Shown here: positions 58,613-64,000 of the stretch, one piece after another
How positions within the stretch are numbered: position 1 is the stretch's first letter
Layout of the letters: the number at the start of each line of letters is the position of its first letter
From: Calonectria ilicicola
Taxonomy: Eukaryota > Ascomycota > Sordariomycetes > Hypocreales > Nectriaceae
DNA length: 64,000 bases
Direction of reading: 5' to 3'
Assembly (NCBI GenBank): GCA_020809705.1
Contig: CP085826.1
Location: 3,410,001-3,474,000 of the forward strand
Made by a program: the position numbers and the translations under genes
The notes under the pieces: generated by a model
Databases searched by the model: none
What the model was told of the DNA's origin: nothing
The model's input: only the letters and a program-made list of their open reading frames with translations

Positions 58613-59440
58613 TTAGGCCTGTAGAGCGGGACGTTAGTAACCATGTTTCTTCTTCTTTTTTTTTTTTTTTTTGCACAAGATGCCTTGGTCGTTGGAGCCG
58701 CAAGTATTTCTCTTTCCGTCTTCCATCACGACTAAGATGCCGGGCTATTTCGTACCTTGATAGCGAACTTGCGCTGGGGGAAGTGGACGTTGCGCTTCTT
58801 AGCCTTGTCCAACACCTTGGACTTCTCCTCAGGCGATAGTCGGCGGCGGATGGCACGGGTCTGCTTAGATCGGAGGTCGAGAGGAGTGTACTTCTTGTTC
58901 TTGTAGAACAGGCGGAGCTGAGACCTTTGCTTGGCGTTGATGACGGTAAGGACACGAGCGATCGACTTGCGGAGGTCGTGGCTGCATCGGAATGTTAGCA
59001 CGCGGGGCTCGATTTCCCTTTTTTTTTTTCGCTTTTCCTCTGGCATTGAGGCAGGGTTTCGGCTCACATCTTGTTCAGCTTGGTGCCGGAAGAAGCGACC
59101 TTCTGGATGCGAAGCTGGCCGAGCTCAGTCTTGAGCTCACCGAGCTGCTTCAGCAGATCATCCTTGTTCTTGCCCCAGAGAGCACCGGCCTTGACCTTGC
59201 CCGACGACTGCATCCTGTCAGCATCCTGTTCCTTTCATTTTCGTGCATCATGTGTTTCGTTTCATGGCGGGTAAGGGTTCGACGGCGAAGAAATCGATCG
59301 TGGGTCTTTTTTCTTGTCTTTCTGTGTGTGCGCTGTCGATATCGGGAGGGGATCGAGAGGGATTGGAACGACCGAATGGAACCGACGGCGAGATTCCGAT
59401 ATCCCGTTGTCACAGGGGGAGAAGAAGGCGTACTCACCAT
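58613..59440 (-). CDS. RPL35: 60S ribosomal protein L35 (uL29)
   Basis: Large-subunit protein at the polypeptide exit tunnel. Four exons: 59440-59438 (only the ATG), 59207-59068, 58981-58756, and 58618-58613 (one Ala codon plus stop), giving 124 residues, the usual length. The spliced product reads [16 protein letters not shown], then [51 protein letters not shown], and ends [11 protein letters not shown]. Introns are 230, 86 and 137 nt, longer than elsewhere in the window, as is common for ribosomal protein genes. Choosing acceptor 59208 restores the family N-terminus. Divergent from GOS1. Confidence 0.95.
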
Positions 59441-59846
59441 CTTGATTATCTTCGAAGTGGTGTGCGAAGTAAGTCGACGAGTGTGTTGGAAAAATATCAG
59501 CCTCGACCGTCACCGTCCGTTTCGCGATAGATGGTAGACAGAATTTAGAGAAAATTGGCGAAAAGGTGACGGCCTTAGGGCTTTGTGAAAGTGGAGAATA
59601 TGAGCGCTTTTGTGATTTTTAATTGGCAGATGGACTTGAGTGCGCCTTCCTCGTCTTCATTCTCCACGTGACCACTCCCGTGACCGGATTGGCGCTAGTG
59701 AAGGCGGTCAGTTATTCTGCCACCTGCGGCAAGGGACCAGATGTCGGCGGTTGTCGTCAGGGAGTCGCTTGATGACAGGCAGCTGCGTCGTACTCTACAA
59801 CTTCGCCTTATCGCATTTCTCGCTACATCCACCATATTTTACAATC
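59441..59846. promoter_or_regulatory. Shared promoter region, RPL35 / GOS1
   Basis: A 406-bp divergent spacer. TTAGGG at 59575-59580 and CACGTGAC at 59665-59672 lie about 135 and 225 bp before the RPL35 start. They match Tbf1- and Cbf1-type sites reported at ribosomal protein genes of ascomycetes such as Candida albicans. Role inferred. Confidence 0.45.
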
Positions 59847-60653
59847 ATGGCTGCGCCAACCGGGAATTCTGGCTGGACCCAGTTGCGAAAAGAGGCGCGA
59901 AAGCTTGAACTCCAGGTATGGTATCATCGTCATGATGCGGCCCGTGAGAGGGGGAGCTGACGTCGTCGTAGACCGAGAGCCTGTTCCATACATACTCGCA
60001 GTTCTCCACTGCCTCCAATATCCCCCCGAAACCCACAGAGGAGGAGCGCAAAACCGAGCGCGAACTGGAGGAAATTTTGGAAAAGGTAATTCTTTAATAT
60101 TCCAGTTAGCCGACTCGTCCGATCATGCTGACCCGGCTCTCCTCTCCAGCGCGAATCCAACGTCACCCAACTTGGCCGTCTCGTCGATTCCGAAGCCGCC
60201 CTCACATCTTCTGGCTTGAAGCAAAACAATCTTTCCCTTCAGCGAGAAAAACTTTCCGGCCATAAACGTGACCTCATACGGTTGCGCTCCAAGCTTGAGG
60301 ATGCCCGTAATCGCGCCAACCTCCTCACTAATGTTCGTTCCGACATCGACGAATACCGTGCCAATAATCCCGAGGCGGCCGAGGCCGAGTATATGCTCGA
60401 CGAGCGCAATCGAATCGATAACAGCCACAACATGGCAGACAGTGTTCTAAGCCAAGCGTACGCTGTGAACGACAACTTTATTTTGCAGCGCGAAACCCTG
60501 GCAAGCATCAACCGCAGAATCACACACGCCGCCAGCCAGGTACCAGGTCTTAATTCATTGATGACAAGGATATCGGCAAAGAAACGAAGGGATGGTATCA
60601 TTATGGGAGGCTTTATTGCGATTTGCTTCATAGTCTTTTGGTGGATGCTGTAA
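59847..60653 (+). CDS. GOS1: Golgi SNARE Gos1
   Basis: Qb-SNARE of intra-Golgi and endosome-to-Golgi transport (human GOSR1/GS28). Exons 59847-59915, 59972-60085 and 60150-60653 give 228 residues, the family size. The N-terminus WTQLRKEARKLELQTESLFHTYSQFS is assembled across the first intron. Then an N-terminal helical bundle, a SNARE helix (NDNFILQRETLASINRRITHAASQVPGL region) and a C-terminal tail anchor, GIIMGGFIAICFIVFWWML, after the KKRR basic flank. Introns are 56 and 64 nt. Convergent with ATP10 (129 bp between stops). Confidence 0.94.
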
Positions 60654-60782
60654 TAAACCACGACAAGGGTGTTTGCATATTGCACAGGCGTTTGGGTGGG
60701 TATCAGCGTGCATTTATTGTACAGTAGGGCGGGGACATGAGATATCTAAGTTACAGGTGCCCTCTAATAATGGAGGTGTGAA

Positions 60783-61881
60783 TTACAATGCTTTTGGGAC
60801 CTCGAGATGCTGCTTTCCTGGATGCTGTTCCCGTGCTGTAGCAGGTAAGGTAGCGTCCTTCTTCATCTCCTCAACCAGTCGCGCAAGGCCTCTAGCCAAG
60901 CTCTCTTGCTCCTCGGGATGAGCTTGTCCACTTCCTGCCCATCGCACTCGACAATACTGATCAACCAGGTAGATGTAGCCAACCTTGCTGTTTAGCAGAC
61001 CAATTGACTCCCGGATATCGTCGGTAATGCCTCTCCGCACCAGAAAATACTTGTCCCAATCCTTCTCTGGGAATTGCTTGCGCACAGATCCAGAGAAAAG
61101 TCGCACAAGCCATGCCTTCCCTGCATTGTCCTCGTAGTTGATGTTGACCAGTTGTGCCTGATCGTCGTATTTCGCCAACACCTCGTGGAGCGCGGGGTTT
61201 TGTTCCTTGGATGTAAAGGACGCAGCCTGCTGCTCGGCCCAGCGACTGCTAAAGAATGTGACAATGCTAGCCTTGCCCTCGAGGAGCGGGGTTGTGTCGC
61301 GCGGTTCCTGGTCGGTTTTGAGAAGAGTCTGCCCGTAGAAGTTGGGGAAGAAGAGGGACAGCTCTGCTTTGAAGAGGCGCGGGGGTGCAATGAAGGATTT
61401 TCCTTCATGGTATTGCAAGTTGCCCCAATCTCGAAAATACGGTCTTGATATTTTGGCTGTCCTGGAAATATAAAAGTCAGCGAATCTTGCCACCCAATTC
61501 GACCTGCAGCTGCTGTCCTTACAGCTCTTTTCGTCTCTCGAGGTGTTTGTCGTAGTTCACAAAATCATCTCGACGTTGTTGTATTGATCGGTGGTCGATG
61601 CCGGTATTTTCACCAGCCTTGGGCGGGAGGGGCATGCCAATGGGTCGAGGCAACGGCTTTGGCGTAAATGCGCCCTTGTACCGCTTGCCATAGCTTCGAG
61701 GCGCTTCAATTGGGGCAGCAATATTGGCCTGGGGGTCCATCGAAGTCCCCGCGCCGGGCTTCTCAGCCCTCGCCGCACGAATAGCGGACGAGGCAAAGGA
61801 GCGGCGAGCCTCGCAAAAGAGACATGCCAGCGGCCGTCGGGACAGGCCTGTAAGGGCCAGCTGTAAGCGTCGGGATGCCAT
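60783..61881 (-). CDS. ATP10: Mitochondrial ATP synthase assembly factor Atp10
   Basis: Inner-membrane chaperone that binds subunit 6 (Atp6) during F0 assembly. Exons 61881-61523 and 61461-60783 (61-nt intron, GTAAGG...TCCAG) give 345 residues. The first 40 residues are Arg/Ala/Leu-rich and nearly free of acidic residues, a matrix presequence. The Atp10 domain begins near 110, with RPYFRDWGNLQYHEGKSF, then FPNFYGQTL, ASIVTFFSSRWAEQQ, VNINYEDNAGKAWLVRLF, and YIYLVDQYCRVRWAGSGQA near the end. Divergent from the E2 gene with 331 bp between starts. Confidence 0.93.
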
Positions 61882-62212
61882 GGCCGAGGTCGTGGCTTTG
61901 CTGGGCGGCTTTGCTGGTGGTCGGACAAATTGGAAATTTGACAGTCAAGGGCCCACGCTAGCTCCGGTCGGAAGCCAGAAACGCCGCCGATCCGCAAGCA
62001 CAGGCAATCGGCGGAACGTGGGGAGGCCCTTACCCGGCTTAGCTGACCGTCATCCCCAGACTCGGCTATCCGCGGGGAGCTATGGGAGTTATGACAGCAA
62101 TGCCGACTGAAACCTTCGGCTTTACCTTTCTAACGAGTCCTCTTAATGTACCGAGTCGGCCCAAGATGACGCTGTCTTCTTTTCCATCTTCCAGACCCAA
62201 TTGCCAGCTATC
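61882..62212. promoter_or_regulatory. Shared promoter region, ATP10 / BCKDH-E2
   Basis: A 331-bp divergent spacer between two nuclear genes for mitochondrial proteins. No specific element assigned. Confidence 0.5.
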
Positions 62213-63730
62213 ATGTTTGTCCAGCGCGGAACGCGAGCCCTCCAAAAGCAATGGCTGACGGCCAAGGGCATGAGCCGGATGGCCATGACATCACGGCCAT
62301 TGCACAACACGTCTGCCCGGTGGTTCAGCGAGTCCCGACGGTTGATGGCCATCAAGCCAGTATTACTTGCCGACATTGGAGAAGGTATGCGATGCTCTCT
62401 GCAATGGCACCATTGTCCGTTTAAAACGACGCCAGACTAACAGCCAACAGGTATTGTCGAATGTGAGGTCATACAGTGGTTCGTTGAACCTGGCGCCCGC
62501 GTCGAAGAATTCTCCCCGCTCTGCGAGGTCCAAAGCGATAAGGCCTCCGTAGAAATTACCAGTCGATTTTCGGGTGTCGTGAAGAAGCTATACTATGAGG
62601 CTGGCGAAATGGCCAAGGTGGGCAAGCCGTTCGTCGACATCGATATCGAGGGCCAGGCCAAGCTTGATGACGTCGAGCCGCCGGCAGCCAAGCAACCCAC
62701 ACAGGAAACCGCTGTCCCGACTCCAGTTTCCATCCCAGTAGAGACTACGGAAGATATCCTTTCGCAAGAGCCTACGCCTGCCCCAGCACCCAAGGAGAAA
62801 GGCAAATGCGCTAGCCTCGCCACTCCAGCGGTCAGGCACCTATCCAAGGAGCTCAATATTGACATCCTAGAAATCGACGGGACTGGCAAGGATGGAAGAG
62901 TTCTGAAAGAAGACATTTATAAATTTGTCAAGGCTAGAGATGCTGCTGGTCAATCGTCACCGTCCATTGCACCGGCAATCAATCAAGATACATCGGTCCA
63001 GGCAGAGACAGTGGTGCCACTGTCCAACACAGAACTACAAATGTTCAAAACCATGTCTCGCTCTCTCACAATCCCACACTTTCTTTACGCCGACGAGGTT
63101 GACTTTTCTAATCTCGTGGGTTTACGACAGCGTCTCAACCGCGTGCTACCCCAAAGCCCGGCAGCTGGCCAACCTACCAAGCTATCCTACCTTCCCTTCA
63201 TCATCAAAGCTGTTTCTCTGGCGCTTAACCAGTACCCTATGCTCAATTCGAGAGTGGATACAGACCCCAAGACGAATAAGCCATGCATGGTCTATCGCTC
63301 ACAACACAATATCGGAATTGCAATGGATACGCCCCGAGGCTTGGTGGTGCCTGTCATCAAGAATGTCGGCAACCTCAACATCATGTCAATCGCTGCAGAA
63401 TTAGTCCGATTACAGAGTCTGGCACAAGAAGGCAAGCTAACACCTGCCGACTTTACCGGAGGAACAATTACCGTATCCAACATTGGCAACATCGGTGGCA
63501 CATATGTCAGCCCAGTCATTGTGGAGCGAGAGGTGGCCATCTTGGGCATTGGGCGGATGCGCACCGTGCCAGCATTTGATGAAGCAGACCAGGTCATTAA
63601 AAAGCAAGTCTGCAACTTCAGCTGGAGTGCTGACCATCGGGTCATTGACGGCGCCACCATGGCGCGGGCGGCTGAGGTGGTTCGCTCAATTGTAGAAAAC
63701 CCCGATCTCATCATGCTCCAACTCTCTTAG
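62213..63730 (+). CDS. Branched-chain 2-oxoacid dehydrogenase E2 (lipoamide acyltransferase)
   Basis: Core acyltransferase of the mitochondrial branched-chain keto acid dehydrogenase, degrading Leu, Ile and Val. Exons 62213-62384 and 62451-63730 (66-nt intron) give 483 residues. An Arg-rich presequence (first 45) precedes the lipoyl domain, ADIGEGIVECEVIQWFVEPG, with the lipoyl Lys in VQSDKASVEI near residue 86. A Pro/Thr-rich linker follows, then the E1/E3-binding domain, ATPAVRHLSKELNIDILEI...GKDGRVLKEDI. The catalytic domain ends with SWSADHRVIDGATMARAAEVV, containing the active-site His/Asp. YRSQHNIGIAMDTPRGLVVPVIKN favours the branched-chain enzyme over the pyruvate or 2-oxoglutarate E2. 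Confidence 0.92.
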
Positions 63731-64000
63731 AAACTGCTGGAATTGTGTTGAAGGGTAAAAGGGCACATGGGCTCATTGCTGGTTGTTGATTTCTGTCGTG
63801 AGTTGCGCAAGAAGGTGTACTTGTTGGATCTATTCTTATACAGGCGGTGTAGCTAGGCGTATATACATGGTGCCAATAAAGAGATTAATGATTCCCCGAC
63901 TCTTTATTTTCCTTAACCACAGCGATTTCCGTAGCCAGAAGCCATTTTTCAAGCCAGAAGATCTACAAGTAATCAAATCCAAGCCAACAAAGACAGCAAA
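63731..64000. other. 3' flank of the E2 gene
   Basis: AATAAA at 63875-63880, about 145 nt after the stop, is a likely polyadenylation signal. Nothing else recognised before the window ends. Confidence 0.5.

Overview
The window is nuclear DNA of a filamentous ascomycete (Pezizomycotina, most likely Sordariomycetes and perhaps Hypocreales). The evidence is short GT-AG introns (mostly 45-90 nt) with CTAAC/CTGAC-like branch points, intergenic gaps of 0.3-3 kb, and genes such as PalF/Rim8, a ZafA-like zinc regulator, a wax-synthase-like acyltransferase and a DUF3712 protein. I cannot name the species. I see no prokaryotic genes, no CRISPR array, no rRNA and no tRNA that I can defend. The exon joins I propose all keep their reading frames open, so no gene here looks broken.

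Layout. 1-3270 (+): telomerase reverse transcriptase (TERT), 5' end outside the window, followed by a small hAT-like MITE. 3697-5331 (-): wax-synthase-like MBOAT protein. 8168-9703 (+): Zn2Cys6 factor. 10626-11822 (-): conserved fungal protein of unknown role. 14596-15706 (+): mitochondrial thiamine pyrophosphate carrier, convergent with a nucleoside hydrolase (15822-17252, -). 17731-19398 (-): RED-like spliceosome protein, divergent from REV1 (19827-23249, +). 24139-24875 (+): SHR3, convergent with thymidylate synthase (25265-26320, -). 28189-29245 (+): ornithine carrier, convergent with TspO (29576-30270, -). 31611-33511 (+): CDC6. 35314-37828 (+): Rim8/PalF. 38735-39568 (-): JAC1/HscB. 41014-42690 (+): cytochrome b2 L-lactate dehydrogenase. 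45903-47050 (+): DUF3712 membrane protein. 47397-48326 (-): HCNGP/SAP30BP-like, divergent from the helicase PRP5 (48755-52513, +). 53357-53899 (-): small, probably myristoylated protein. 56145-57645 (+): ZafA/Zap1-like zinc regulator. 58613-59440 (-): RPL35, divergent from GOS1 (59847-60653, +). 60783-61881 (-): ATP10, divergent from branched-chain dehydrogenase E2 (62213-63730, +).

Functional threads. This is mainly housekeeping sequence, not a biosynthetic cluster. Four genes serve DNA replication or stability (TERT, REV1, thymidylate synthase, CDC6); the last two have MluI cell-cycle-box sequences upstream. Three act in splicing (RED, HCNGP, PRP5), two of them head to head. Several act in mitochondria (TPC1, ORT1, JAC1, ATP10, BCKDH-E2, probably CYB2). 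The points most worth checking are the MITE with a perfect 8-bp target duplication 13 bp after the TERT stop, a probable GC-AG intron in TERT, frame-preserving stop-free introns that split the zinc-binding motifs of both transcription factors and also occur in PRP5 and HCNGP, a CAAGGT cluster upstream of the ZafA-like gene, an array of PSAP motifs in Rim8, and two in-frame starts of opposite quality in the lactate dehydrogenase.
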